In this document: positions 31,563 through 40,063 of the stretch, in pieces | Layout of the letters: every line of letters begins with the position of its first letter | How positions within the stretch are numbered: position 1 is the first letter of the stretch | Assembly: GCA_036388895.1 (NCBI GenBank) | Contig: DASVQY010000016.1 | Coordinates: forward strand, 4,030 to 68,029 | Reading direction: 5' to 3' | DNA from: SXVE01 sp036388895 | GTDB lineage: Bacteria; Acidobacteriota; Blastocatellia; Pyrinomonadales; Pyrinomonadaceae | Length of the DNA stretch: 64,000 bases | Notes under the pieces: generated by a model | What the model was told of the DNA's origin: nothing | Databases searched by the model: none | What the model saw: only the letters and a program-made list of their open reading frames with translations | Program-made: the position numbers and the translations under genes

Positions 31563-32732
31563 ATGAGCAGTTGGAAATCAAAATTAGAAAATTTATTTGA
31601 AGACATTGATAACTTTTCCGATGAGTTTAGATTAAAACTCAAAAGAATAAAAGCCTTGGAAAAACCTTTAAAGATTGTGCCTTTTTTGGGATACGGAACG
31701 ACGGAAAAATTCTGGCTCAGCGGCAGAGTATTGGAAGATAAAGGCGTTATCACAACGAGCGGAAATGACGGTAAGTTTCAGAATCTCGTTAATTTATACA
31801 AAAGATTTGAAACGGATGAGGTCGCCGGCGCTCGTATTCGAGGAATTTTTCAAAACGCCGAAGTCGAAGTTATATCAAACGCCGAAGGCTATTTTTATCT
31901 GGAAATAAGCCCGAACGAAAATTTACCGGCACAAACTTTTCACGAAATTGAATTACGTCTGCTCGAACCTTTATCAAAAGACGGTCAAATGATACAAACA
32001 TTCGGACAAGCGCTTGTCCCGCCGGAAAGCGCGCGTTTCGGAGTAATCAGCGATCTGGATGATACGGTTCTGACGACAAACGTGACGAACAGAGTAAAGA
32101 TGTTTTTAACGGTCGCTCTGCTCAACGAGCACACCAGAATGCCGTTCAAAGGCGTCGCCGCTTTTTACAGAGCTTTGCAAAAAGGCGTTTCCGGCAACGA
32201 AAATAATCCGATATTTTACGTTTCGAGCAGTCCCTGGAATTTATATCCTTTGCTGACAGAGTTTTTAAGAATACAAAACATTCCGCTCGGACCACTTTTT
32301 CTCAAGGATTTCGGCAATCACACGCTTTTTTCTTCCGGCAAACACAAAAGTCATAAAATTAACAATATCGAAAGTGTTCTGAATACTTACCCGCATTTGC
32401 CGTTCGTTTTAATCGGCGACAGCGGCGAGCAAGACCCGGAAATCTACAGCGAAATTGTCAAAAAATACCCGCAACGCATAAAAGTCGTGTATATTCGTAA
32501 TATCAACCTAAAACCCGAACGCATCGCTTCGATTGATAAACTGATTGATGAAATCAAAGATACGGGCTGTCAATTGGTGCTCGCGCCCGACACGGAATTC
32601 TCGGCTGTTCATGCCGCTTCCGAAAAACTTATTTCGACCGCAGAATTGCCTTCGATTCGCGAGGACAAAAAAATTGATGAAATCGCTCCGAGCGTTCAAG
32701 ATATATCAGCCGCAGAAAATTTATCGCAATAA
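31563..32732 (+). CDS. App1-type phosphatase domain protein (DUF2183)
   Basis: 389 residues. The C-terminal half is the App1/DUF2183 catalytic domain of the HAD type: SDLDDTVL with the DxDxT nucleophile motif, VSSSPWNLYPLL, HKSHKI and LIGDSGEQDPEIY, known from yeast phosphatidate phosphatase App1. The N-terminal 130 residues carry a beta-rich domain. No signal peptide, so cytosolic or membrane-associated. Single gene, ends in a shared terminator with the convergent subtilase. Confidence 0.88.
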   Translation: MSSWKSKLENLFEDIDNFSDEFRLKLKRIKALEKPLKIVPFLGYGTTEKFWLSGRVLEDKGVITTSGNDGKFQNLVNLYKRFETDEVAGARIRGIFQNAEVEVISNAEGYFYLEISPNENLPAQTFHEIELRLLEPLSKDGQMIQTFGQALVPPESARFGVISDLDDTVLTTNVTNRVKMFLTVALLNEHTRMPFKGVAAFYRALQKGVSGNENNPIFYVSSSPWNLYPLLTEFLRIQNIPLGPLFLKDFGNHTLFSSGKHKSHKINNIESVLNTYPHLPFVLIGDSGEQDPEIYSEIVKKYPQRIKVVYIRNINLKPERIASIDKLIDEIKDTGCQLVLAPDTEFSAVHAASEKLISTAELPSIREDKKIDEIAPSVQDISAAENLSQ

Positions 32733-32762
32733 AAAAGACTTCTCAAAGAAGAAGCCTTTTTT
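32731..32762. terminator. Bidirectional terminator between App1-type gene and subtilase
   Basis: AAAAAAGaCTTCT at 32731-32743 pairs with AGAAGcCTTTTTT at 32750-32762 with one A-C mismatch. A and T runs flank both sides; the left arm covers the stop codon of the plus-strand gene. Confidence 0.8.
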
Positions 32763-32784
32763 ACAATATATTTAAAGCTTTATT

Positions 32785-35028
32785 TTAACGGACAAAAGCG
32801 CTCTGCGCGGGAATGTCGCCGGTTAAACCGAACTGATTCCCGAAAAATCCCTGAGTCGAGCGAAGTATGTACCAGATTCCGATTGATGGGCGGAAGACGG
32901 CTAAATCGGCTTTTCCGTCGCCGTCAAAATCCGCTGCTGCCGGGCTGTCTTCCAATAACCCGAAAGAATTAACTTCCATCGAATTACTGCTGCTGTTTAT
33001 TCGGTACCACTTGCCGTCTGAAGGACGAAAGATGGAAACGTCCGTTTTTCCGTCGCCGTCAAAATCCGCGGGAACCGGTTTATCGCCTGCAAGCCCAAAC
33101 CCTTGTACAAATAATGTGCCGTTACTGCTGTTAATGCGATACCAGGCGCCGTTTGACGGTCGCCAGACACCGATGTCCGATTTGCCGTCGCCGTCAAAAT
33201 CACCGATTGTCGGTACGTCTTCGGCGAGTCCGAAATTTTGGCTGATCGTTGCTCCGTTGCTGCTTTGAGAAATCCACCAACTGCCGGTTGAAGGACGAAA
33301 AACTGCTAAATCGGCTTTTCCGTCGCCGTCATAATCTGCCGGAACGGGCAAATCGCCGTTTGTTCCGAAACCGGTTGACGAAAAGTTGCCGCTCGAACTG
33401 TCGAGCCGATGCCAAACTCCGGTTGAAGGTCGAAATACGGAAACATCGGTTTTCCCGTCGCCGTCGAAATCTGCCGGGGCAACCAAATCTCCGAACGAGC
33501 CGAACTGTTTAACATCAAATGAATTATTCGAGCTGGTTTGAATGTACCAAACGTTGTTTGTCGGTCGAAAAATCGCCATATCCGCTTTTCCGTCGCCGTC
33601 GTAATCGAAAGCCGGTTTTTTATCGAGTGCACGGAGCGCGTCGGCGATTTTAATTCGCGGTTTGGACAAACCGTTGCGCGAATCGTTTATGTACTGCCCG
33701 CTGGAGGTTAAGGCGCTGAGAATTTTTGAAACCGAAGCGTTTGGCGAGCGCTGTTTAAGAACCGCGAATGCGCCGGCAACGTGCGGGGCAGCCATCGAAG
33801 TGCCCGAATAATTACTGTACCTGCCGTCGGGCGTTGATGAATTTATCCAGCGTCCCGGAGCTAATAAATTCAAATTCGACGAAGCGTTTGAAAAACCGGA
33901 AATCGCGTCCGACGTAAGTCCCGAACCGCCGTCGTCAACCGAACCGACGCTTACCGAAGAAGAAATACAAGCCGGTGCATTCATCGCGCCCGTATAGCTG
34001 TCATTTCCCGAAGCGACGACCGTCGCCACGCCGACCGAACGCAAATTATCAATTGCGGTTTTTCGAGCGACTTGATTGGCGTCACAGACGGACGAATACT
34101 GACCGCCGCCCAAGCTCATATTAACCGCGGCGATATTCATCGTGCTGCTGAGAACTAAAACTCTTTCGAGAGCTTTGATTTGATCGGAAACGTAAGTACG
34201 AATGCACGGCGACGGACTGCTTCCGCAAGGATTTTCGCCGCCCTCGATTTTTGAAAAAACCTGTATCGAGATAATATTGGCGTCTTTTGCCACTCCGCTC
34301 ATATTGGCGCCGCGTCCCGCAGCAATTCCCGCAACGTGCGTCCCGTGCCCGCAGCCGGAAAGCGTTGTCGGACAATTCAAGCTCGAATCGGGCGCGACAG
34401 ATTCATTGACGCCATTCGGACAGAGGCTCGTCGCGTTTCCGTAAGTCGAAGAATAACAACCTTCGGAAACGACTTTGCCGCTGAGAAAAGGATGATTTTT
34501 ATCAACGCCGGAATCTATCACGGCGATTGTCTGTCCCGCTCCCGAAAATCCGCTTTCCCAGGCTACCGGCGCTCCGACCAAAGCCGTGCTCTCGGCTAGC
34601 GAAGGCGCATCGAGAGTATCTTCTTCGATGCTTGTAATTTGCGGATCGCTTTTCATTTGTTCGAGCGAAGCGGCGTCGGTTTCAAAGGCGACGAACGGAA
34701 TTGTTTTAAATTGCTTCGATTTTTCGAGGCGGAGCGATTGATGTTTATTGAAAAAAGTATCTTGATTGAGTTTGATTCGTTGCCGCTGCTGTTGTTTTTC
34801 CGAAAGATTCAGTTTTCCTTCCGATTTAAATTCCGAACGCAAGCCGACGATTACGCGCATCGCGCCCGTTTGACGGGCTGCTTCGATTAATTCAGTAAAT
34901 TTTATCTTTTTTTTCGTTTCGTTCTGCGTCTCGGTTTCGGTTATTTGGGCTTTCGCTCCTTTTACAAAAAAATTGGCAAAAGCGGCGCAGACGCAAACAA
35001 GAAGAACAATAAGCGATACTTTTTTCAT
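32785..35028 (-). CDS. Secreted subtilisin-like protease with six FG-GAP/VCBS repeats
   Basis: 747 residues. Signal peptide (about 1-27), I9-type propeptide (about 45-140), S8 catalytic domain (about 150-470) with Asp172 (AVIDSGVD), His231 (GHGTHVAG), oxyanion Asn342 (ASGND) and Ser411 (GTSMAAPH), so all catalytic residues are present. The C-terminal part has six repeats of about 45 residues, each opening with a DxDGDGKxD calcium site. Export then extracellular or cell-surface proteolysis is likely. Single gene on the minus strand. Confidence 0.93.
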   Translation of the reverse strand: MKKVSLIVLLVCVCAAFANFFVKGAKAQITETETQNETKKKIKFTELIEAARQTGAMRVIVGLRSEFKSEGKLNLSEKQQQRQRIKLNQDTFFNKHQSLRLEKSKQFKTIPFVAFETDAASLEQMKSDPQITSIEEDTLDAPSLAESTALVGAPVAWESGFSGAGQTIAVIDSGVDKNHPFLSGKVVSEGCYSSTYGNATSLCPNGVNESVAPDSSLNCPTTLSGCGHGTHVAGIAAGRGANMSGVAKDANIISIQVFSKIEGGENPCGSSPSPCIRTYVSDQIKALERVLVLSSTMNIAAVNMSLGGGQYSSVCDANQVARKTAIDNLRSVGVATVVASGNDSYTGAMNAPACISSSVSVGSVDDGGSGLTSDAISGFSNASSNLNLLAPGRWINSSTPDGRYSNYSGTSMAAPHVAGAFAVLKQRSPNASVSKILSALTSSGQYINDSRNGLSKPRIKIADALRALDKKPAFDYDGDGKADMAIFRPTNNVWYIQTSSNNSFDVKQFGSFGDLVAPADFDGDGKTDVSVFRPSTGVWHRLDSSSGNFSSTGFGTNGDLPVPADYDGDGKADLAVFRPSTGSWWISQSSNGATISQNFGLAEDVPTIGDFDGDGKSDIGVWRPSNGAWYRINSSNGTLFVQGFGLAGDKPVPADFDGDGKTDVSIFRPSDGKWYRINSSSNSMEVNSFGLLEDSPAAADFDGDGKADLAVFRPSIGIWYILRSTQGFFGNQFGLTGDIPAQSAFVR
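32788..33609 (-). repeat. Six tandem FG-GAP/VCBS-type repeats in subtilase C-terminus
   Basis: Residues 474-747 of the protease. Each unit of about 45 residues has D.DGDGK.D, a ..FRPS.G.W pattern and a GFG..GD or FGL..D pattern. The units are closely similar in protein, and the DNA word coding for DGDGK recurs in each, pointing to recent expansion by duplication or gene conversion. They form a beta-propeller-like calcium-binding domain by family precedent. Confidence 0.85.
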
Positions 35029-35414
35029 AGATTTTTTAATCGGATTTGGGAATTCGCTGTTTCCGTTCAGCAGAAAAACTGTTAAAAATCTCTTTTATCT
35101 AATGCAAAATAAAAAGCAAAAATACTCGTTAAAGATTTTTATTTATTGGTATTTGAACGAACTGTTTACAACAAACAGCACCGTTCAATTTCATAAAATA
35201 AACCGGAGAAAATACAAAGTGATAAGAAGTAGAAAACTAAAATTTACTGCAAACTCAAATCAAACGTGTTTACGAAAATTCTACTCAATTTTAGGGGTTC
35301 AGCATTATTTGATGCAGTTTTCATTAAAAGGTTTGAAACTTTTTTCTGAAATTTGAATGGCTGTGTAAAAAATGATTTTTTTGATGTTTCGGAAAAAGCT
35401 CAGGTTTTGAGTAA
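35029..35414. other. Non-coding region upstream of subtilase
   Basis: AT-rich stretch of about 390 bases between the subtilase start and the groEL terminator. No open frame with a ribosome-binding site and no known RNA is visible; the subtilase promoter should be in its left part. Nothing else supported. Confidence 0.3.
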
Positions 35415-35472
35415 GCAATGAAAAAGGCTTTCATTCACATAGAAGAAAGCCTTTTTCATTGCTAAAAATGTT
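35415..35472. terminator. Terminator of groES-groEL operon
   Basis: Perfect 18-base stem: GCAATGAAAAAGGCTTTC at 35415-35432 and its complement at 35455-35472, loop of 22, with T-runs on either strand. It lies 25 bases past the groEL stop. Confidence 0.85.
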
Positions 35473-35496
35473 CGGAATTGAAACCTCAAGTTCGGA

Positions 35497-37149
35497 TTAC
35501 ATTCCCATTCCCATTCCGCCCATTCCGCCGCCGGGCATTCCGCCCATTCCGGCGTGATCGTCTTTTTCGGGAAAGTCGGCAATCATCGCTTCGGTCGTGA
35601 GCATTAAACCAGCAATCGAAGCCGCATTCTGCAATGCCGTGCGGGTAACTTTTGCCGGGTCAATGACGCCAGCCGAAACCAAATCTTCAAAAGTTTCGGT
35701 CGCTGCGTTGAAACCGTAAGTTTCGCTGTCTTCCGCGCGAATTCTTTCGACGATAACCGCGCCTTCTTTACCCGCGTTGCCGACAATCTGGCGAAGCGGT
35801 TCTTCGAGAGCGCGTTTGATGATGTTGACGCCGATTTGTTCGTCGGTATCAACACCGGCTTCGACTTGATATGAATCGAGAATTTTCGCCGCGCGAACCA
35901 ATGTAACGCCGCCGCCCGGAACGATTCCTTCTTCGACCGCCGCGCGAGTCGCGTGCATTGCGTCTTCAACGCGGGCTTTCTTTTCCTTCATTTCGGTTTC
36001 GGTCGCCGCGCCAACTTTGATAACCGCAACGCCGCCGACTAATTTAGCGAGACGTTCCTGCAATTTTTCGCGGTCGTAGTCCGAAGTGGTTTCTTCGATT
36101 TGGTTGCGAATCGTTTTAACGCGACCTTCAACAGCGCCCGCATCGCCTTGACCATCAACAATCGTAGTGTTGTCTTTGTCAATCGTGACGCGTTTTGCGC
36201 GTCCTAAATCATCAACCGTAATTGATTCGAGTTTGATTCCCAAATCTTCGCTGATAACTTTTCCGCCGGTTAAGGTCGCAATATCTTCGAGCATTGCTTT
36301 GCGACGGTCGCCGAATCCGGGAGCTTTAACAGCCGCAACGTTCAAAGTGCCGCGCAGTTTGTTGACAACGAGTGTTGCCAGAGCTTCGCCTTCAACGTCT
36401 TCAGCAATGATGAGAAGCGGTCTGCCCATTTTCGCAACTTGTTCGAGAATCGGCAGAAGGTCGCGCATGTTGGAAACCTTTTTCTCGTTGATGAGAATTA
36501 CAGGTTCGTCTAAAACAGCTTCCATACGATCCGGGTCGGTAACGAAATAAGGCGAGAGATAACCGCGGTCAAACTGCATTCCGTCTACGACTTCCAGAGT
36601 CGTATCCATCGTGCGTGATTCTTCAACAGTGATAACACCGTCTTTTCCGACTTTGTTCATTGCTTCGGCGATGATTTCACCGATTTTTGTGTCTCCGTTT
36701 GCCGAAACGGTTCCGACTTGTGCAATAACGTCGCCCGAAATCGGTTTTGATAAACGTTTAACTTCTTCGACGACCTGCGAGACTGCTTTGTCAATTCCGC
36801 GTTTGAGAGCCATCGGATTTGCGCCGGCGGCAACTGTGCGAACGCCTTCTTTGAAAATCGCCTGCGCTAAAACGGTTGCGGTCGTCGTTCCGTCACCGGC
36901 AACGTCGCTGGTTTTGCTTGCGACTTCACGCACCATTTGTGCGCCCATATTTTCAAGGCTGTCTTTTAATTCGATTTCTTTAGCAACGGTTACGCCGTCT
37001 TTCGTAATCGTCGGCGAACCGAATTTTTTGTCAATAACGACGTTGCGTCCTTTTGGACCTAATGTAACTTTTACCGCGTCGGCGAGTTGATTTACCCCGC
37101 GCAAAATCGCGGAACGCGAATCTTCACCATGAATAACTTGTTTTGCCAT
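35497..37149 (-). CDS. groEL: Chaperonin GroEL
   Basis: 60-kDa chaperonin, 550 residues, that folds proteins in an ATP-driven cage with GroES. Features: start MAKQVIHGEDSRSAILRG, nucleotide-binding VTLGPKGRNV and DGTTTATVLAQ, apical domain, AAVEEGIVPGGG, and the Gly-Gly-Met tail ending in GGMGMGM. AGGAG ribosome-binding site on the minus strand just upstream. It follows groES in the same operon, controlled by the CIRCE-like site upstream of groES. Confidence 0.97.
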   Translation of the reverse strand: MAKQVIHGEDSRSAILRGVNQLADAVKVTLGPKGRNVVIDKKFGSPTITKDGVTVAKEIELKDSLENMGAQMVREVASKTSDVAGDGTTTATVLAQAIFKEGVRTVAAGANPMALKRGIDKAVSQVVEEVKRLSKPISGDVIAQVGTVSANGDTKIGEIIAEAMNKVGKDGVITVEESRTMDTTLEVVDGMQFDRGYLSPYFVTDPDRMEAVLDEPVILINEKKVSNMRDLLPILEQVAKMGRPLLIIAEDVEGEALATLVVNKLRGTLNVAAVKAPGFGDRRKAMLEDIATLTGGKVISEDLGIKLESITVDDLGRAKRVTIDKDNTTIVDGQGDAGAVEGRVKTIRNQIEETTSDYDREKLQERLAKLVGGVAVIKVGAATETEMKEKKARVEDAMHATRAAVEEGIVPGGGVTLVRAAKILDSYQVEAGVDTDEQIGVNIIKRALEEPLRQIVGNAGKEGAVIVERIRAEDSETYGFNAATETFEDLVSAGVIDPAKVTRTALQNAASIAGLMLTTEAMIADFPEKDDHAGMGGMPGGGMGGMGMGM

Positions 37150-37244
37150 TTTTTTATAATCTCCTAGCTAATAAATTTTTTTCGATAGAAGTCAGAAGCC
37201 GGAACTCAGAAATGAAATTGTTCGCGGCTCACCGTCTTGCTGTT

Positions 37245-37562
37245 TTATTGAGCCGACGCTCCGGCGCGTTCGATGATTCCTAAAATTTCATCTTCCCGCA
37301 TAATCAAAAATTCTTCACCGTCAATTTTGATTTCCGAACCGCTGTATTTGCCGAAAAGAATGCGGTCCCCTTCTCTTACGTCTAAAGTTTGACGTGACCC
37401 GTCTTCTTTGTATTTTCCTTCGCCGGCGGCGATAACTTCGCCTTCCTGCGGTTTTTCTTTTGCCGAATCGGGGATGAACAATCCGCCTGCGGTTTGATTG
37501 CTTGTGTCTTCGATGCGACGAACAATCACACGGTCGTGTAACGGTCTGATTTTAGTAGCCAT
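37245..37562 (-). CDS. groES: Co-chaperonin GroES
   Basis: Heptameric cap of GroEL, 105 residues. Family features: IRPLHDRVIVRR, mobile loop with TAGGLFIPDSAKEKPQEG, and GDRILFGKYSG. A strong GGAG site precedes the ATG at 37562. It is transcribed first, with groEL 95 bases downstream. CIRCE-like operator and promoter lie upstream. Confidence 0.97.
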   Translation of the reverse strand: MATKIRPLHDRVIVRRIEDTSNQTAGGLFIPDSAKEKPQEGEVIAAGEGKYKEDGSRQTLDVREGDRILFGKYSGSEIKIDGEEFLIMREDEILGIIERAGASAQ

Positions 37563-37636
37563 TGCTTTTTCACTCCTTTGGGTATTTTTATAAAAAGTTT
37601 AAGATAACAACTCGAACCGACTGAATAAATAAATTT

Positions 37637-37663
37637 TTAGCAGTCTTGGTTTGAGAGTGCTAT
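37637..37663 (-). promoter_or_regulatory. CIRCE-like HrcA operator of groES-groEL
   Basis: TTAGCAGTC at 37637-37645, nine-base spacer, GAGTGCTAT at 37655-37663. Consensus CIRCE is TTAGCACTC-N9-GAGTGCTAA; 16 of 18 arm bases match. Its end overlaps the -10 region of the promoter, so a bound HrcA repressor would block transcription. hrcA is not in this window. Confidence 0.88.
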
Positions 37664-37690
37664 TATAGAAAACACGGTTTAACCTGTCAA
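37662..37690 (-). promoter_or_regulatory. Sigma-70 promoter of groES-groEL
   Basis: On the minus strand TTGACA (complement of 37685-37690), 17-base spacer, TATAAT (complement of 37662-37667). This is an exact consensus promoter, with the operator overlapping its -10. Confidence 0.9.
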
Positions 37691-37740
37691 GTGTGAATTT
37701 GATGTTTTAGAAAATCTGATAATGGTGTTGTCAAGTTTTT

Positions 37741-38565
37741 ATGTTTTTATCTGAAATAAATATTTATCCGGTGAAGTCGCTTAAAGGAACTTCATTAAAT
37801 TCTTCGTTAATCGAAGATAGAGGGCTGCAGCACGATAGACGGTGGCTTTTGGTTGACGAAAAAAGACAATTTTTAACGCAGCGCGAATTTCCGCAAATGG
37901 CTAAATTTTGTGCCATTGTAGAAGATGACAGCTTAAATTTTTCTTTTGAAGAAAATAATTTAAAGGTTGCGCTTAATGCGAATTCCGAAAAAACGGAAAC
38001 GGTGAAAATTTGGAGCAGCAGCGTTAAAGCTAAATATTACAATGATCAAGTAAACGATTGGTTTTCTGAACAGCTGCAAACTAAGTGCAGTTTGGTTGTG
38101 ATGCCCGAGGAATCGAAGCGAATTGTAAACCCGATTTATGCGGTTAGGAAATTTGAAGATACGGTCAGTTTTGCGGACGGTTATCCGTTTCTTTTAATCG
38201 GAGAGAATTCGCTGACGGATTTAAACGAAAAGCTGGTAAATGTTTTGCCGATGAATCGCTTTCGTCCGAATTTTGTCGTTTCAGACACGGAAGCGTTTGC
38301 CGAAGACGCCTGGAAAAAAATAAAAATCGGCGCTACCGTTTTTCACGTCGTTAAATCTTGCGACCGTTGTTCGATGACGACGATTGATCAGGAAACCGGA
38401 GAAAAAGACGGCGCGGAACCGCTTAAAACTCTGTCGAATTACAGAAAGAAAAACGGAAAAGTTTTGTTCGGTCGCTATTTAATTGCGGAAAATGTCGGAG
38501 AGACGGTAAAGGTCGGCGACAAAGTTGAGATTTTGGAAACGGCGAAGTCAACGGGAGCGTCTTGA
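37741..38565 (+). CDS. MOSC domain protein
   Basis: 274 residues. N-terminal MOSC_N beta-barrel (YPVKSLKGTSLN, LQHDRRWLLVD) and C-terminal MOSC domain (FRPNFVVSDTEAFAEDAW, then CDRCSMTTIDQETG with the conserved cysteine). Eukaryotic relatives bind molybdenum cofactor and reduce N-hydroxylated compounds; bacterial YcbX-type proteins detoxify similar compounds. Its end overlaps the convergent Fis-type gene by 18 bases. Confidence 0.88.
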   Translation: MFLSEINIYPVKSLKGTSLNSSLIEDRGLQHDRRWLLVDEKRQFLTQREFPQMAKFCAIVEDDSLNFSFEENNLKVALNANSEKTETVKIWSSSVKAKYYNDQVNDWFSEQLQTKCSLVVMPEESKRIVNPIYAVRKFEDTVSFADGYPFLLIGENSLTDLNEKLVNVLPMNRFRPNFVVSDTEAFAEDAWKKIKIGATVFHVVKSCDRCSMTTIDQETGEKDGAEPLKTLSNYRKKNGKVLFGRYLIAENVGETVKVGDKVEILETAKSTGAS

Positions 38566-38793
38566 AATAAGTCTTTTGGGAGTTTTGGAAACTTCCTGAT
38601 AATTGGAAACTCGCTTTGAGAGCGTATTGCGGTGAATGCCGAGTGCGTCTGCGGTTTTTGAAAGATGCTCGCCGTGACGTTCCAAAGCCTTTTGAATATA
38701 TAGTTTTTCAAATTCCGTCATAGCCTCATTAAGCATAATCTGCCCGTTGAGCATTTCTTCGATTAAAATTTCCATCCGGGTTCTTATTTGCAT
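38548..38793 (-). CDS. Small Fis-type helix-turn-helix protein
   Basis: 81 residues from ATG 38793 (other starts: TTG 38805 or ATG 38775; no strong ribosome-binding site decides). The C-terminal half is the Fis/NtrC-type HTH: YIQKALERHGEHLSKTADAL then GIHRNTLSKRV. There is no AAA+ or receiver domain, so it is a free DNA-binding or dimeric protein of the Fis class. It overlaps the MOSC gene tail-to-tail and lies downstream of purC on the same strand. Confidence 0.82.
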   Translation of the reverse strand: MQIRTRMEILIEEMLNGQIMLNEAMTEFEKLYIQKALERHGEHLSKTADALGIHRNTLSKRVSNYQEVSKTPKRLISRRSR

Positions 38794-38889
38794 AATGTTA
38801 TTCAATTACGAATAGAAGAATTAATTTAGTAACATTTCCCTAAACTGAGTGATTAATTAACAATATAAAGGTCAACGATTTTTTATTCG

Positions 38890-39798
38890 TTATTCGGAAT
38901 TGTCACAATTTTTTCCTGTCAGTAATTCGTAAGCCTTTAAGTATCTTTGAGTTGTCGCTTCGGCGATTTCAGACGGCAATTCGGGAGCCGGAGGTTGTTT
39001 GTTCCAATTTAATGTTTCCAGGTATTCCCGGACGTATTGCTTATCGAAAGAAGGCTGTGGTTTGCCGGGCAAATAATCCGCTGCCGACCAAAATCGCGAA
39101 GAATCCGGCGTTAAAACTTCATCGATCAACAAAATATTGCCTTTTTCGTCAGTGCCGAATTCAAATTTCGTATCGGCAATAATAATTCCGCGAGTTAAAG
39201 CATATTGATACGCCTGTTCGTAAATTTTCAAAGCTAGTTCGCGAAGTCTTGCTGCCGCGTCCTGTCCGATTAAATCTTTAAAATCTCGCTCGGTGATGTT
39301 TTCGTCGTGCCCGGCGGCGGCTTTTGTCGAAGGCGTGAAAATCGGATTCGGCAGTTTGCTGCATTGCTCCAAACCTTTTGGCAAATCATAGCCGCAGATA
39401 CTGCCCGTGGCTTGGTAATCTTTCCAGCCCGAGCCTTCCAGATAACCGCGCACGACGCATTCAACCGGAAAAACTTTCGTTTTTCGAACGAGCATCGAAC
39501 GCCCGCGCAGGTTTTCGTTTCGGCGAATGATTGCGGGCATCTTCACGAAATCGGTCGTTACCAGATGATTTTCGGAAATATTTTCCAGGCGCTTAAACCA
39601 AAAATCAGACAATAAAGTTAGAACTTTTCCTTTAAACCTGACCGGAGTCGGCAAAATGCAATCGAAAGCAGAAATTCTATCGGTCGCCACTAACAACAAG
39701 TGCTCGTCGTCTACGCCGTAAACATCGCGCACTTTTCCGCGGTGAACGAGCGGCAAATCTTCAATAACCGATTCGGAAACCGTTATAACTTCCTGCAT
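38890..39798 (-). CDS. purC: Phosphoribosylaminoimidazole-succinocarboxamide synthase
   Basis: SAICAR synthase, the ATP-dependent step 7 of purine synthesis, joining CAIR and aspartate. 302 residues, the longer form seen in yeast, plants and several bacterial phyla. Motifs: HRGKVRDVYGV, VECVVRGYLEGSGWKDYQ (SAICAR signature), FTPSTKAAAGHDENIT, IADTKFEFGTDEKG. No other pur genes are nearby. It is read toward the Fis-type gene. Confidence 0.95.
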   Translation of the reverse strand: MQEVITVSESVIEDLPLVHRGKVRDVYGVDDEHLLLVATDRISAFDCILPTPVRFKGKVLTLLSDFWFKRLENISENHLVTTDFVKMPAIIRRNENLRGRSMLVRKTKVFPVECVVRGYLEGSGWKDYQATGSICGYDLPKGLEQCSKLPNPIFTPSTKAAAGHDENITERDFKDLIGQDAAARLRELALKIYEQAYQYALTRGIIIADTKFEFGTDEKGNILLIDEVLTPDSSRFWSAADYLPGKPQPSFDKQYVREYLETLNWNKQPPAPELPSEIAEATTQRYLKAYELLTGKNCDNSE

Positions 39799-40063
39799 AT
39801 TGTTCGCTTTGAAAAAATAATTTGATTGATAACTTTAGTATGAAACCGAGAATTCGTAAAGGTCGAATTATTGAAATTTTATATTCTGATGAGCAAAGAA
39901 ATTCAACGATGTTAATAATAACTAATCAAAGTTAAAAAATATAGATGACATTTCAAGAAAAATGTGCATAATAAAAATCTGGTATTTGCGGTTTCATAAA
40001 AAGCTGTATAAACAGAAAACCTTCCGCTCATCAATTCCTTCACAAAACACGAAAAATAAGAAT

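Noticed and set aside
35029..35414. Plus-strand open frame starting inside the subtilase gene and running through this region
   Set aside because: Starts antisense in the signal-peptide codons and has no family resemblance or ribosome-binding site.
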